A stretch of 34,733 nucleotides of DNA from Candidatus Bathyarchaeota archaeon (GTDB lineage: Archaea; Thermoproteota; Bathyarchaeia; Bathyarchaeales; SOJC01). Below the pieces are notes generated by a model. The model saw nothing but the letters and a program-made list of their open reading frames with translations, did not search any database and was not told the DNA's origin. Of this stretch, positions 14,758 to 22,121 are shown in pieces. The first letter of the stretch is position 1. Every line of letters begins with the position of its first letter. The stretch covers positions 1-34,733 of the forward strand of contig JAOZHR010000014.1 in NCBI GenBank assembly GCA_026014805.1. The letters run 5' to 3'. Both the position numbers and the translations under genes were made by a program.

Positions 14758-15711
14758 CTAAAACATGTGAACATACGGCATGAGTTCATACGCGTTTTGC
14801 GGTCTGATGGATAAGTCAAGTTGCAAGTATGCTGCTGAAGAGTTAAAGTAAGGTGGTCCTTTTCTTGAGAACAATGTTAGTATTTTGCCTTCATGGTTGA
14901 TTTTGAAACCTCTTTGAGAGGGCTCATGCCCACGAATCAGAAATTTGACATTCAACATGTTAAGGAAATTTTGAGTGACATCTTTACCAAAGAGTTTCCC
15001 AGCTCCTCTGAGTGATGAATGAGTTCCTATGATAGTCTCATCTGGGTCGCTCCAAAGGATTTCTTCAAGATGTCTTTCCTTTGGGTGCATCGAATGAGCA
15101 AAAATTAAATCGTTTAGTGAGGAAGCACAACTTGGCACTCCGCCATGAATCATCACACAAAGCCCATCCACAACAACTGCAGTGAACAAATACTGGAATA
15201 GTTCACGAATTTTTGAATAGACAACTGAGCCTTCTTTGCCAAACCTTGCCTGCAGGTTTTCTGGCAAGTCATGTGGATAAGCCAACAAGTCGTCTGGACC
15301 TTCATGGTTCCCTCGCATCAATACCACTTTTTGCGGAAAAAGCTGCTTTAACTTCAGGATTAAATAGTAAACTTCCGGAGAATGGGAACCTCTGTCTCCG
15401 TAGTCGCCGAGAAAAACCAAGAGAACACTATTTTGTGTTGCCTTTTCCATAAACTTTGAAGCTTTCAGCACATACACAAGACTCTCCAGATCACCATGTA
15501 GATCACCTATAACAATTACCTCCCCAGAAGGCTTCGCTTTAATGACCCGCCCCTCAATGCTCAATCTTCCCATTCGCCCTTCTTCTGAAGCCAAGAGTTC
15601 AATGGATTCATCGATCAAGCTAATGTATTCTTTGCTGTTGGCTTTCAGTGCTTTGCGGGATATTTCGACAAGATCTGTCATTTGCTCGACTAGCCCTGAC
15701 ATAGTATGCAA
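14758..15711 (-). CDS. PPP-family serine/threonine protein phosphatase-like metallophosphoesterase
   Basis: 317 residues. After about 65 N-terminal residues the phosphoprotein phosphatase signature follows in order: VIGDLHGD (GDxHG), LGDYGDRG (GDxxDRG, with Gly where PP1/PP2A have Val), MRGNHEG (GNHE), MIHGGVPS and IRGHEPSQRG. These supply the two-metal site ligands. The family removes phosphate from Ser/Thr of proteins; archaeal members often have broad specificity, and symmetrical dinucleotide hydrolases are distant relatives. No signal peptide is seen. It is transcribed divergently from the membrane protein gene at 15.8 kb. Confidence 0.88.
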   Translation of the reverse strand: MHTMSGLVEQMTDLVEISRKALKANSKEYISLIDESIELLASEEGRMGRLSIEGRVIKAKPSGEVIVIGDLHGDLESLVYVLKASKFMEKATQNSVLLVFLGDYGDRGSHSPEVYYLILKLKQLFPQKVVLMRGNHEGPDDLLAYPHDLPENLQARFGKEGSVVYSKIRELFQYLFTAVVVDGLCVMIHGGVPSCASSLNDLIFAHSMHPKERHLEEILWSDPDETIIGTHSSLRGAGKLFGKDVTQNFLNMLNVKFLIRGHEPSQRGFKINHEGKILTLFSRKGPPYFNSSAAYLQLDLSIRPQNAYELMPYVHMF

Positions 15712-15766
15712 AGTATAACATTTATGTAATATCTACATGATTTCCACTCTTTTTTGAGTAGTTACT

Positions 15767-15774
15767 CTTAAATA
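15767..15774 (+). promoter_or_regulatory. TATA box of the ECF-S-like gene
   Basis: CTTAAATA centred about 30 bases before the GTG at 15801. Spacing predicts a very short or absent leader. Confidence 0.45.
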
Positions 15775-15800
15775 GCTAGTGGTTTACCTTGTAAAATCGC

Positions 15801-16439
15801 GTGGTTAACACTATGGTCTTCTTAAACTCGAAACAAATAGCTTTCATTGCTATAATGAGCGCCTTAGGAAACATCCTCGCTGGAATTTCAATTAACGTTG
15901 CCCCAATATTAGCAGCCACCTCCCCAGGTGGGGGTGGAGCAGCATTAGATTTCTCACACATCGCAACGTTTATCGCCGCAGTCTTCGGAGGCCCTAGTAT
16001 AGGAGCAATTGTAGGGTTCCTTGGTGGAATATATTCAGGATACTCGTTTGGCTTCACAGTAGGTAGCCTTGGATTCCTTTCACTTATTGGGATACCAGTC
16101 GGAAAAGCTCTAACAGGCCTAACAACTGGTCTACTCTTCAAAGGACTGAAAGTAAACAAAAGCTCACGTCCTTCTACTTACACTGTTCCCATTGTGCTTC
16201 TATCATTCATTCCTGAATGCTTGTTTACAGTTTTCTATTTCCTTTACCTAGTCTTGTATGTTTATGGCTTTGCCATGACGTTTATGCTATCGATAATTAT
16301 CCCTAAAGCCTGGATTGAAATCATATTAATGAGTTTTCTTATGGGGGCATTGGTAGGGAATGTTGGCTTCAGAGATTTTATTTCAAGATTCCTTTCTTAC
16401 CCGATACGTTCAATGAAAAAGCAGTTAGAGAAAAAATAG
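15801..16439 (+). CDS. Multi-pass membrane protein, probable ECF transporter S component
   Basis: 212 residues with five or six hydrophobic helices. The first is IAFIAIMSALGNILAGISI; the segment LDFSHIATFIAAVFGGPSIG followed by AIVGFLGGIYSG resembles the substrate-binding subunits of energy-coupling-factor vitamin and metal importers. The C-terminus is basic (RSMKKQLEKK), consistent with a cytoplasmic end. No ECF ATPase or T subunit is nearby, so it would share a central module encoded elsewhere. The substrate is unknown. Start may be GTG 15801 or ATG 15813; the TATA spacing allows either. Confidence 0.6.
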   Translation: MVNTMVFLNSKQIAFIAIMSALGNILAGISINVAPILAATSPGGGGAALDFSHIATFIAAVFGGPSIGAIVGFLGGIYSGYSFGFTVGSLGFLSLIGIPVGKALTGLTTGLLFKGLKVNKSSRPSTYTVPIVLLSFIPECLFTVFYFLYLVLYVYGFAMTFMLSIIIPKAWIEIILMSFLMGALVGNVGFRDFISRFLSYPIRSMKKQLEKK

Positions 16440-16469
16440 TCTTAGTAATAGTGTTTTATTGTAATGGTT

Positions 16470-16760
16470 TTATTTTGAAAGTATCGACTTGATATTTTCT
16501 CGTATTTCTTCTGATCTTTCTTGGATCATCTTGAGTAAGTCTTTGAATTCTTCATCGTTAGGATATCTTTTATATGCTCCATATGTGCAGAAGCCTAAGC
16601 CCTCAAGTAAGTCTCCTATTATGATGCCGAAAAGAAAGTTTCTTTTTGATTTTATGGTGTTGAGAAATTTTTTGTTCATCAGTTGGTAGTAGGTTTCAAG
16701 AGTCCCTTGAAGCAGTTTGTCGAGAGCTTTTCCTAGGGTCTCTTCTAGTTTCTTTTCCAT
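16470..16760 (-). CDS. Uncharacterised 96-residue helical protein
   Basis: I do not recognise a family. The protein is mainly helical and charged at both ends (MEKKLEETLGKALDKLLQG at the start, ERSEEIRENIKSILSK at the end) with a moderately hydrophobic centre, FLFGIIIGDLLEGLGF, that is short for a membrane helix. It lies 15 bases downstream of a 44-residue ORF on the same strand and converges with the ECF-S-like gene. The start is ATG 16760. Confidence 0.5.
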   Translation of the reverse strand: MEKKLEETLGKALDKLLQGTLETYYQLMNKKFLNTIKSKRNFLFGIIIGDLLEGLGFCTYGAYKRYPNDEEFKDLLKMIQERSEEIRENIKSILSK

Positions 16761-16775
16761 TGAATCATCGCACTG

Positions 16776-16910
16776 CTAGTCGAATTTTTCTCTGACAATC
16801 ATTTTGCGGAATTTTCTCATGTGATCGCAGTCTGATTTTAGGCGTTTGAGTTCCTTAGTCTCCATCTGAAGCTTAGCAACTCTTAAACGAATTTCTTTAA
16901 GTTTACCCAT
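16776..16910 (-). CDS. Small 44-residue basic coiled-coil ORF
   Basis: A compact frame from ATG 16910 encodes MGKLKEIRLRVAKLQMETK, then KELKRLKSDCDHMRKFRKM. It has heptad-like leucine spacing, and about a third of the residues are Lys or Arg. It sits 15 bases upstream of the 96-residue gene, so the two probably share a transcript. No homology is recognised; the case rests on position and amphipathic composition. Confidence 0.4.
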   Translation of the reverse strand: MGKLKEIRLRVAKLQMETKELKRLKSDCDHMRKFRKMIVREKFD

Positions 16911-17034
16911 TTCAGTTCGGAATGCAATTTCTTTTTGTCTTAAAATCCATTATGAAGAGGGAATCAATATTTGAAATAAGGGAATTTCTCAGCTGTTAAG
17001 ATGATTAATGAAAAACCAGTTTCCCCAAAAAAAG

Positions 17035-17110
17035 CTATACTCCGGGTCTATTAAGGACCTATCGGGAGCATATAGAAGGAGGGCAACACCTCAGCGATGC
17101 GTGAAATTGC
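17035..17110 (+). ncRNA. Candidate structured RNA: three consecutive hairpins
   Basis: Three stems can be drawn one after another. The first pairs 17035-17043 (CTATACTCC) with 17065-17075 (GGAGCATATAG, two bases bulged) and continues with GGTC 17045-17048 to GACC 17056-17059 across a seven-base loop. The second pairs GAGG 17079-17082 with CCTC 17089-17092. The third pairs GCGAT 17094-17098 with ATTGC 17106-17110, with one G-T wobble. It lies 46 bases upstream of the nuclease gene at 17156, so it could be that gene's leader or an independent RNA. It matches no riboswitch class I know. Confidence 0.35.
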
Positions 17111-17155
17111 TGTGACAAATGATTTTAGTGCCTTCCTACAAATAACGCTGTTTGG

Positions 17156-18169
17156 TTGCTTTACATGGACTTGCTATTGAAGGCGAATGTGACAAGTAAA
17201 GGCGCAATCCTTTTGGGAAAACATGTGGCCTGTGACGCTTATGAAGAAAACAGGCCCCTGAGAGTTGTGACCCACGCGCACGCTGACCACATGAACGGGC
17301 TGCATCGAAGTTTGAAAAACTGCGACACAGTGGTGATGACGCCCGCAACCAAAGATTTAATTGATGTCATGAGGGGACAGAGCTTTCTCTTGAGAGGAAA
17401 TGTAAAAGCAATCGAGTACGATAAGCCTTTGATTTTTGACGATGAGCAGTTAACTCTTCACAAAGTTGACCACATTCTCGGTACGGCTCAAGTGCTCGTG
17501 GAGGACGCTGATGGTATGCGTATCCTCTACACAAGTGACTTTCGAATCCAAAACACTCCGGTCATTCAGTCTGACGTCCTAATCATTGAGGCTACTTATG
17601 GTAGTCCATGGCGCACAAGAAACTTCGGAGACGAGGTAACACACATGCTAGTCTCTATCGTTGAGAAAGGACTGAAACAAGGCCCTGTTTATGTTTTCGG
17701 ATATCACGGAAAACTTCAAGAGGTAATGCAGATATTACACGAAGCAAAGATTAATGCACCATTTATAATGCCTGAAAGAATCCTTCAAATTTCGAAAATC
17801 CATCAGAAACACGGAGTAAGAATTTGTAGACCTCTATTCTTGACCAAACACGAATTACAGCTCACCTTACAAGAAGAAACGCAATATGTTGCCTTTTACC
17901 ATATGAATTGGCGCAAAAAAATAGGTTTGAACAGGTTTAGAGTTTGTGTGAGTGGTTGGGAGTTTAATTCGCCTTGCAGGCAAACAGGTGAAAAAGAATA
18001 CGTTGTAGCCTTGAGCGACCACTCCGACTTCAAAGGTTTGCTGGAATACGTCAGGCAAAGCAACCCACAACTAGCCATAACCGATAACTACCGAGCTGGT
18101 GATGCATATGCGCTTGCAAAACAGATAAAGAAGCAACTCGGAATCGAAGCAAAACCCCTCCCAGCATAA
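17156..18169 (+). CDS. Metallo-beta-lactamase/beta-CASP-like exonuclease (mRNA 3'-end processing factor-like)
   Basis: 337 residues; TTG 17156 or ATG 17165 can start it. The metallo-beta-lactamase zinc motifs run THAHADHMNG (HxHxDH), KVDHILGTAQ (His), YTSDFRI (Asp), and the C-terminal SDHSDFKGLLEYV provides the final His. A beta-CASP-like cap covers roughly residues 180-270 (GPVYVFGYHGKLQEVMQIL). Proteins of this type act on RNA or DNA ends and are often labelled mRNA 3'-end processing factors; the archaeal CPSF homologue aCPSF1 is larger and has KH domains, which are absent here. The substrate is uncertain. The hairpin-rich element just upstream may be its leader. Confidence 0.78.
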   Translation: MLYMDLLLKANVTSKGAILLGKHVACDAYEENRPLRVVTHAHADHMNGLHRSLKNCDTVVMTPATKDLIDVMRGQSFLLRGNVKAIEYDKPLIFDDEQLTLHKVDHILGTAQVLVEDADGMRILYTSDFRIQNTPVIQSDVLIIEATYGSPWRTRNFGDEVTHMLVSIVEKGLKQGPVYVFGYHGKLQEVMQILHEAKINAPFIMPERILQISKIHQKHGVRICRPLFLTKHELQLTLQEETQYVAFYHMNWRKKIGLNRFRVCVSGWEFNSPCRQTGEKEYVVALSDHSDFKGLLEYVRQSNPQLAITDNYRAGDAYALAKQIKKQLGIEAKPLPA

Positions 18170-18249
18170 CAACCTTTTCCAGCAATCTCGTGCACGCCCA
18201 ATTCTTGCCAAAACATACATGTACAATAGCAAGATTTGCTAGAGTAAAG

Positions 18250-18258
18250 AATTTAAAC
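18250..18258 (+). promoter_or_regulatory. TATA-like promoter of uL2
   Basis: AATTTAAAC lies about 25 bases before the AGGAGG ribosome-binding site (18277-18282). A transcript starting near 18275 would begin almost on the Shine-Dalgarno sequence. This supports the ATG at 18295 and argues against the longer in-frame upstream start at 18190. Confidence 0.45.
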
Positions 18259-18294
18259 AGCAATCTCCTTTCACATAGGAGGCAGGTCAGAATC

Positions 18295-19029
18295 ATGGGT
18301 GTACGAATTCGAGTGCAAAGACGAGGACGAGGAGGACCAACTTTCCAAGCATCCACTCAAAAGAGAATAGCGCCAGCCAAATACCCTCCAATCAGCAACG
18401 AACAACTAGAAGGCGTCATCGAGGGCAGAATAGAAGGAATTTTCCACGAACCCGGACGAGGCTCACCCCTCGCCAGAATAAAACTACAAGACAACAAAGA
18501 CTACCACTTCATAGTTCCTGAAGGCGTACACGAAGACCAAAGAATCCAAATTGGCAGCCAAGCACCAATCGAAATAGGCAACATCCTTCCTCTAAGCAAC
18601 ATACCCGAAGGCACCATGATCTGCGGAATAGAACTCTCACCAGGTGACGGAGGAAAGATAGCACGTTCATCCGGAACATATGCAACCGTCGTCGCCCACA
18701 CACCACAAGGAACCATGATAAAATTCCCTTCAAGGAAAACAAAATACGTCAATGACCTATGCCGCGCTACCATAGGCATTGTCTCCGGAGCTGGGCGGCT
18801 TGAAAAACCATTCCTTAAAGCCGGCAAAAAATACCACAAGAAGAAAGCGAAAGGTCATAAATATCCACGAACACGTGGCAGAGCCATGGTCGCTGCCGCG
18901 CATCCTTACGGGAGTAGTAAGAGAGGCGGTCGCAAAGTCACCACAGTCGCACGCGGGGCACCACCAGGCAAGAAAGTAGGCTTAATTGCAGCTAGAAGTA
19001 CTGGCAGGAAGCAAAGAAGAAGAAGGTAA
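18295..19029 (+). CDS. rpl2: Large ribosomal subunit protein uL2
   Basis: 244 residues, core of the peptidyl-transferase region of the large subunit. The start is ATG 18295 (MGVRIRVQRRGRGGP), 12 bases after AGGAGG; 35 extra in-frame codons upstream are not conserved in character. Typical features are IEGIFHEPGRGSPLARIK, the C-terminal RGRAMVAAAHPYGSSK close to the catalytic centre, and a basic tail. Archaeal uL2 is about this length. Only uS19 follows on this strand; uL23 does not precede it and uL22 does not follow uS19, so the S10-type cluster is split in this genome. Confidence 0.96.
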   Translation: MGVRIRVQRRGRGGPTFQASTQKRIAPAKYPPISNEQLEGVIEGRIEGIFHEPGRGSPLARIKLQDNKDYHFIVPEGVHEDQRIQIGSQAPIEIGNILPLSNIPEGTMICGIELSPGDGGKIARSSGTYATVVAHTPQGTMIKFPSRKTKYVNDLCRATIGIVSGAGRLEKPFLKAGKKYHKKKAKGHKYPRTRGRAMVAAAHPYGSSKRGGRKVTTVARGAPPGKKVGLIAARSTGRKQRRRR

Positions 19030-19088
19030 CTTCGGAAAAGGTTAATAAACAGCCCTAGAGAAGCAATGAGTAGGCGAACGTAAAAAAA

Positions 19089-19493
19089 ATGCCGAAAGTA
19101 TTCATGTACCGGGGATATACTCTCGAACAATTGCAAAGTCTTTCAATGGACGAGTTTATACTTTTGCTCCCATCCCGCCATCGCAGAAGCCTACAACGCG
19201 GACTCAAAGCTGAGCAACGAATCTTGTTGGAAAACGTAAGAGCCGCAAAAGCGGCGATGGATAAAGGACAAAGTGTCATAGTTAAAACCCACACCCGAGA
19301 CATGGTCATACTCCCAGAAATGGCCGGTGTGACAATATTACTTCACAATGGGAAAGAATTTCTCCCCATTGAAATCGCTCCTCAAATGATTGGGCATTAT
19401 CTTGGAGAATACGCGATCACAAATAAGCCTGTAAAACATGGGCAACCAGGTATTGGCGCTTCAAGGTCGTCAATGTATGTGCCACTGAAATAA
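19089..19493 (+). CDS. rps19: Small ribosomal subunit protein uS19
   Basis: 134 residues, a head protein of the small subunit near the A-site tRNA. It shows the archaeal/eukaryotic (S15e-like) form: MYRGYTLEQLQSLSMDEF, LLPSRHRRSLQRGL, VKTHTRDMVILPEMAG, and the C-terminal GEYAITNKPVKHGQPGIGAS. It starts at ATG 19089, 60 bases after uL2, in the usual uL2-uS19 order. The next gene is convergent, so the pair stands alone here. Confidence 0.96.
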   Translation: MPKVFMYRGYTLEQLQSLSMDEFILLLPSRHRRSLQRGLKAEQRILLENVRAAKAAMDKGQSVIVKTHTRDMVILPEMAGVTILLHNGKEFLPIEIAPQMIGHYLGEYAITNKPVKHGQPGIGASRSSMYVPLK

Positions 19494-19510
19494 ATAGTTG
19501 CAATAATTTT

Positions 19511-20011
19511 CTACGCGCGATAACTTGGTTCAGTTTTCTTCTTTTTTTCGCTTGCTAATGGTACTTTAGGAAGTGGAATAGGTGGGGGAATATTCAGAGT
19601 TCTGGAAATAAGCACGGATTCCAAAAACACAACATTAGAAATGGTCTGTACAATAATAGGCGGTGGCGCTTTCTTCTCTCCGTAACTTGAAAATATTTTT
19701 TCCAGCTCTTCTTTATCTCCCGTGACGTTAGCCTTGCCTTTAACACTGATTTGAGCCACTGCAGGATTGTAGTTTATGGTAAAAACAAAAGGTACTTCCA
19801 ACAAATCTTCACTCGGCTTATTTATACTTATGAGGTTGAGGTTTGTAGCGATCTTCACTGGAGGAAGGGGGCGTCTGATTTCCCAAAAGCGTTCAGCGGA
19901 TATGCTGTTTATGGAAACATTAACGCGGATTTTAATCTTTGGCTGACTCAGTCTTCTACGCCTCGCTATTCTTGGTTTTGTTTGTACCGTGTAAAGCCAC
20001 AGTGTCCACAC
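19511..20011 (-). CDS. Uncharacterised protein downstream of eS31
   Basis: About 166 residues from a GTG at 20011; the frame is open to 20056. I do not recognise it. The body looks like beta-rich soluble protein (KIKIRVNVSINSISAERFWE, VPFVFTINYNPAVAQISVKG), with a proline-rich stretch PPPIPLPKVPL and a basic end. The start is a puzzle: no ATG, GTG or TTG lies between the eS31 stop (19966-19968) and the conserved-looking part, so either it begins inside eS31 in another frame or it uses a rare codon. It is the last gene of the eS24-eS31 run and is likely cotranscribed with it. Confidence 0.5.
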   Translation of the reverse strand: MWTLWLYTVQTKPRIARRRRLSQPKIKIRVNVSINSISAERFWEIRRPLPPVKIATNLNLISINKPSEDLLEVPFVFTINYNPAVAQISVKGKANVTGDKEELEKIFSSYGEKKAPPPIIVQTISNVVFLESVLISRTLNIPPPIPLPKVPLASEKKKKTEPSYRA

Positions 20012-20253
20012 GTGTATCGGTTGCCATGGTCTGCCATGAAGTAACCTGGACCGCATCTTTCACAGAATGGTCGCAGCCGTGTCAAGCTTTTTTCCTCAAT
20101 TTTGTAGTAGCTGAAAATGCTTTTCTCTTTTTTCTTCTTTTTTTCCACCTTTGCCTTCTTAGGTTCTACAGGTTTTTCTTCTACAACTTCCTCTGCAACT
20201 TCTTCAGTCTCAGCTTCTTCTTTGGCCTCTGATTTCTCAGTTTCTTCAGACAT
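19966..20253 (-). CDS. rps27ae: Small ribosomal subunit protein eS31 (S27ae) with acidic-basic N-terminal extension
   Basis: 95 residues. The ribosomal core is residues 45-95: SIFSYYKIEEKSLTRLRPFC, then zinc ligands C64, C67, C82 and C85 (CERC and CGHC) and GFTRYKQ. Archaeal eS31 is usually 50-60 residues. Here about 44 extra N-terminal residues come first, a Glu-rich half then a Lys-rich half (KKAKVEKKKKKEK). In eukaryotes this protein is made as a ubiquitin fusion; the extension here is low-complexity and not ubiquitin-like. It follows eS24 after three bases, as in many archaeal genomes. Confidence 0.93.
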   Translation of the reverse strand: MSEETEKSEAKEEAETEEVAEEVVEEKPVEPKKAKVEKKKKKEKSIFSYYKIEEKSLTRLRPFCERCGPGYFMADHGNRYTCGHCGFTRYKQNQE

Positions 20254-20256
20254 TCA

Positions 20257-20712
20257 CTATTCCTCTTTCTTTCTTTCTTCTTTTTGGTCTTCGGATTTAG
20301 GAGTGGAGGGTGCTTCCTTTGCCTCTTCTCCTTTCTCTGGTTCTCCTTCTTCAAGTTTTTCTTCCTTTATCGGCTTTTTCTCTTCTAGTTTTGGTGTTTT
20401 TGGTTTTTCTGTTTCCTCTGCGGGTTTTTTAGGGGAAACATTACGGGTAATAATGTGTTCGGGTTCGATCAGCTTTGCTTGTTCAGCAGATTCGTAGGCG
20501 TTCGCCTCTCCTATGGCAGTCATTGTACCGGTTTTCGTTTCTACTTTCTCCACGAACACCAAGTCGATTTCTATCTTTAGCATGTTCGCCAGATTTTTTC
20601 TTAGTTCTAAACGTGAAGTGGTTTGTCCTTCTTGACTGTGATCAACTTCAAAGACAACTTCTTTTCTTTTTAGTAAAGGGTTGTATTTTTGGGAGAGGAT
20701 TTTCAACTTCAA
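20257..20712 (-). CDS. rps24e: Small ribosomal subunit protein eS24 with long charged C-terminal tail
   Basis: 151 residues. The first 92 or so are eS24: MKLKILSQKYNPLLKRKEVV, RKNLANMLKIEIDLVFVEKV and AIGEANAYESAEQA, a beta-alpha fold on the small-subunit body. Residues about 93-151 are a low-complexity tail of Lys, Glu and Pro (KKPAEETEKPKTPKLEEKK and on), which normal archaeal eS24 lacks. A TATA box lies about 55 bases upstream. It leads an operon with eS31 and the unknown gene after it. Confidence 0.94.
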   Translation of the reverse strand: MKLKILSQKYNPLLKRKEVVFEVDHSQEGQTTSRLELRKNLANMLKIEIDLVFVEKVETKTGTMTAIGEANAYESAEQAKLIEPEHIITRNVSPKKPAEETEKPKTPKLEEKKPIKEEKLEEGEPEKGEEAKEAPSTPKSEDQKEERKKEE

Positions 20713-21114
20713 ATCTATTCTTCCGTTAACGAGTAGTTATGGCACAAAAAAAGTGTTTTTGTCCTTATAAAGTTTCATTCCTTTTGATAAGTACTAGGGT
20801 TTATATTCTTCCCCATAGCTTCCAGCGATTATGAATACGTCGAATATATCTATGATTCCACAAGGCTCTACAATGTCACAGTGGGGTTCCACTTAGGGTC
20901 TAAAGGTGTAGAACTATAGGCACTAGCAGCCAAGACAACATTAGCGCTAGAGACGCCTTCTTCACATTTTCCCCCATATACAACATGTTTTTGAATCTAT
21001 TATCCTTTTTGAAAGGACCCACTCTGCTTGTCATTAAATATTTTCATAGAAACTAATATTACAAATATTGATTTTGCATGCTTAACACTTTTCGTCTAGT
21101 AGGTGAATAATTAG
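20713..21114. other. Intergenic region upstream of eS24
   Basis: About 400 bases without a convincing gene. It holds the eS24 TATA box. A stop-free plus-strand stretch at about 20798-20923 reads FPIASSDYEYVEYIYD and then STRLYNVTVGFHLGSKG; this looks protein-like but has no start codon and may be the remnant of a lost gene. No RNA fold or repeat was noticed. Confidence 0.35.
20765..20772 (-). promoter_or_regulatory. TATA box of the eS24 operon
   Basis: The minus strand reads CTTTATAA, a near-consensus archaeal TATA box centred about 56 bases before the eS24 ATG. Predicted start of transcription is around 20742. Confidence 0.5.
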
Positions 21115-21324
21115 TTGGCGATCACGTTGGAAACCAAAGGCGTTCTTGTGGGAGTAGTCTTATGCCTTTTAGGTCTTGTTGTTTTTATGCATGGGATAAA
21201 CAACATGACCCCTATAAATGCAGTTTCAAACTCGTTTCTTGTGGTAATAGGTATGTTCTTAGGAATAGCGGGGCTCATTGTGTTGATTACAAATGTTTTT
21301 TCAGGCGGCTCGATTTTCACCTAG
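21115..21324 (+). CDS. Small two-helix membrane protein
   Basis: 69 residues from a TTG start with AGGTGA upstream. Two hydrophobic segments, GVLVGVVLCLLGLVVFMHGI and SFLVVIGMFLGIAGLIVLIT, are joined by a short loop, giving a hairpin in the membrane. No family is recognised. It lies on the opposite strand to its neighbours and converges with the dephospho-CoA kinase gene, ten bases apart, so it is outside the information-processing operon. Confidence 0.55.
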   Translation: MAITLETKGVLVGVVLCLLGLVVFMHGINNMTPINAVSNSFLVVIGMFLGIAGLIVLITNVFSGGSIFT

Positions 21325-21333
21325 ATGTTTTCT

Positions 21334-21855
21334 TCAATTACTTTTCATTGCTTCAACAATTTCTTGCACTCTGTGCTTCGTTTCTGCTGTTGTTTTGATC
21401 GCCACGACTCCTTTATGTGGTTGCCCATAGAGTACTAGCGAGTTTTCAGGTGCTGTTAGGATGGCGACTAATGTTAGCAAGTCTTCTTCGCCGTCAACGA
21501 TAATTTTTGTCCGCTGAGAATCGCGCATCGCCTTTTCTATTGCCAACCAAGCTTCGTCAGTTATGGTTCCAGGTGGATTCTTCACTTTTATGACTTTGTC
21601 AGCCGTTGCAGAGATGGGAGGTATTTCTTTTCTCATGATCTTGTTATCGATTATTAAGACATCGGGCAAAAGAGAATGGGTGGTTAAGTCTTGTGAAACT
21701 CGGTCGCCTACTGTTACTATTTTTGCTGGTTTTTCTTTTTCAATTAATGTTTCTAGTATTTTCATTGTTTCTTCCAAAGAGCCTTGAAACAATGTTCCTA
21801 AGGGCTTTTTTAGCTTTTTTCGAAGCTGCGGTGTGAGATAGCGGATGTCAATCAC
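21334..21855 (-). CDS. GTP-dependent dephospho-CoA kinase
   Basis: 173 residues of the former DUF359 family, shown to phosphorylate dephospho-CoA with GTP as the last step of archaeal coenzyme A synthesis. Recognisable stretches are KIVTVGDRVSQDL, PDVLIIDNKIMR, VKNPPGTITDEAW and IIVDGEEDLLTLVAILTAP followed by SLVLYGQPHKGVV. It begins at GTG 21855, whose GTGA overlaps the stop of the Cys-rich gene upstream. Its place between spt4 and eS24 is the standard archaeal order, which supports the call. Confidence 0.92.
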   Translation of the reverse strand: MIDIRYLTPQLRKKLKKPLGTLFQGSLEETMKILETLIEKEKPAKIVTVGDRVSQDLTTHSLLPDVLIIDNKIMRKEIPPISATADKVIKVKNPPGTITDEAWLAIEKAMRDSQRTKIIVDGEEDLLTLVAILTAPENSLVLYGQPHKGVVAIKTTAETKHRVQEIVEAMKSN

Positions 21856-22097
21856 CCATGGCTTGCAATGAATCTCTCTATTGACCGATCATATGTTCTT
21901 TCAACTTCGGGCGGAAACAAGCATCCTGGCAGTTCATCTTGCTCTTTATGAAAACGAATACATTCACAACATTTTCCTTTTTTGTCACACGATGGATAGG
22001 TGCAGCTACAGTTTTTTAAATTCGCTTCAAGATTCGGACATGGCTTTTTTTGTTGCGTTTTAGTTATCCCCCTATTTTCTATGGAAAATTCATGCAA
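21852..22097 (-). CDS. Cysteine-rich protein, DUF6485-like
   Basis: 81 residues, with eight cysteines concentrated in 20-59: CPNLEANLKNCSCTYPSC, CCECIRFHK, and LPGCLFPPE, then ERTYDRSIERFI. The pattern matches small Cys-rich proteins of the DUF6485 type, which probably bind zinc or another metal; no biochemical function is known to me. It is placed between spt4 and dephospho-CoA kinase, overlapping the latter by four bases, so it is translated from the same message. The first 18 residues may not be part of the conserved domain. Confidence 0.7.
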   Translation of the reverse strand: MHEFSIENRGITKTQQKKPCPNLEANLKNCSCTYPSCDKKGKCCECIRFHKEQDELPGCLFPPEVERTYDRSIERFIASHG

Positions 22098-22121
22098 ATT
22101 GATAACTTATGAAACGCTGTG

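Noticed and set aside
18190-18294. 35-codon N-terminal extension of uL2
   Set aside because: The AGGAGG site and the normal uL2 N-terminus both favour ATG 18295.
20117-20497. 126-codon plus-strand frame rich in Ser and Phe
   Set aside because: It is the antisense image of the Lys/Glu-rich tails of eS24 and eS31; low complexity explains its openness.
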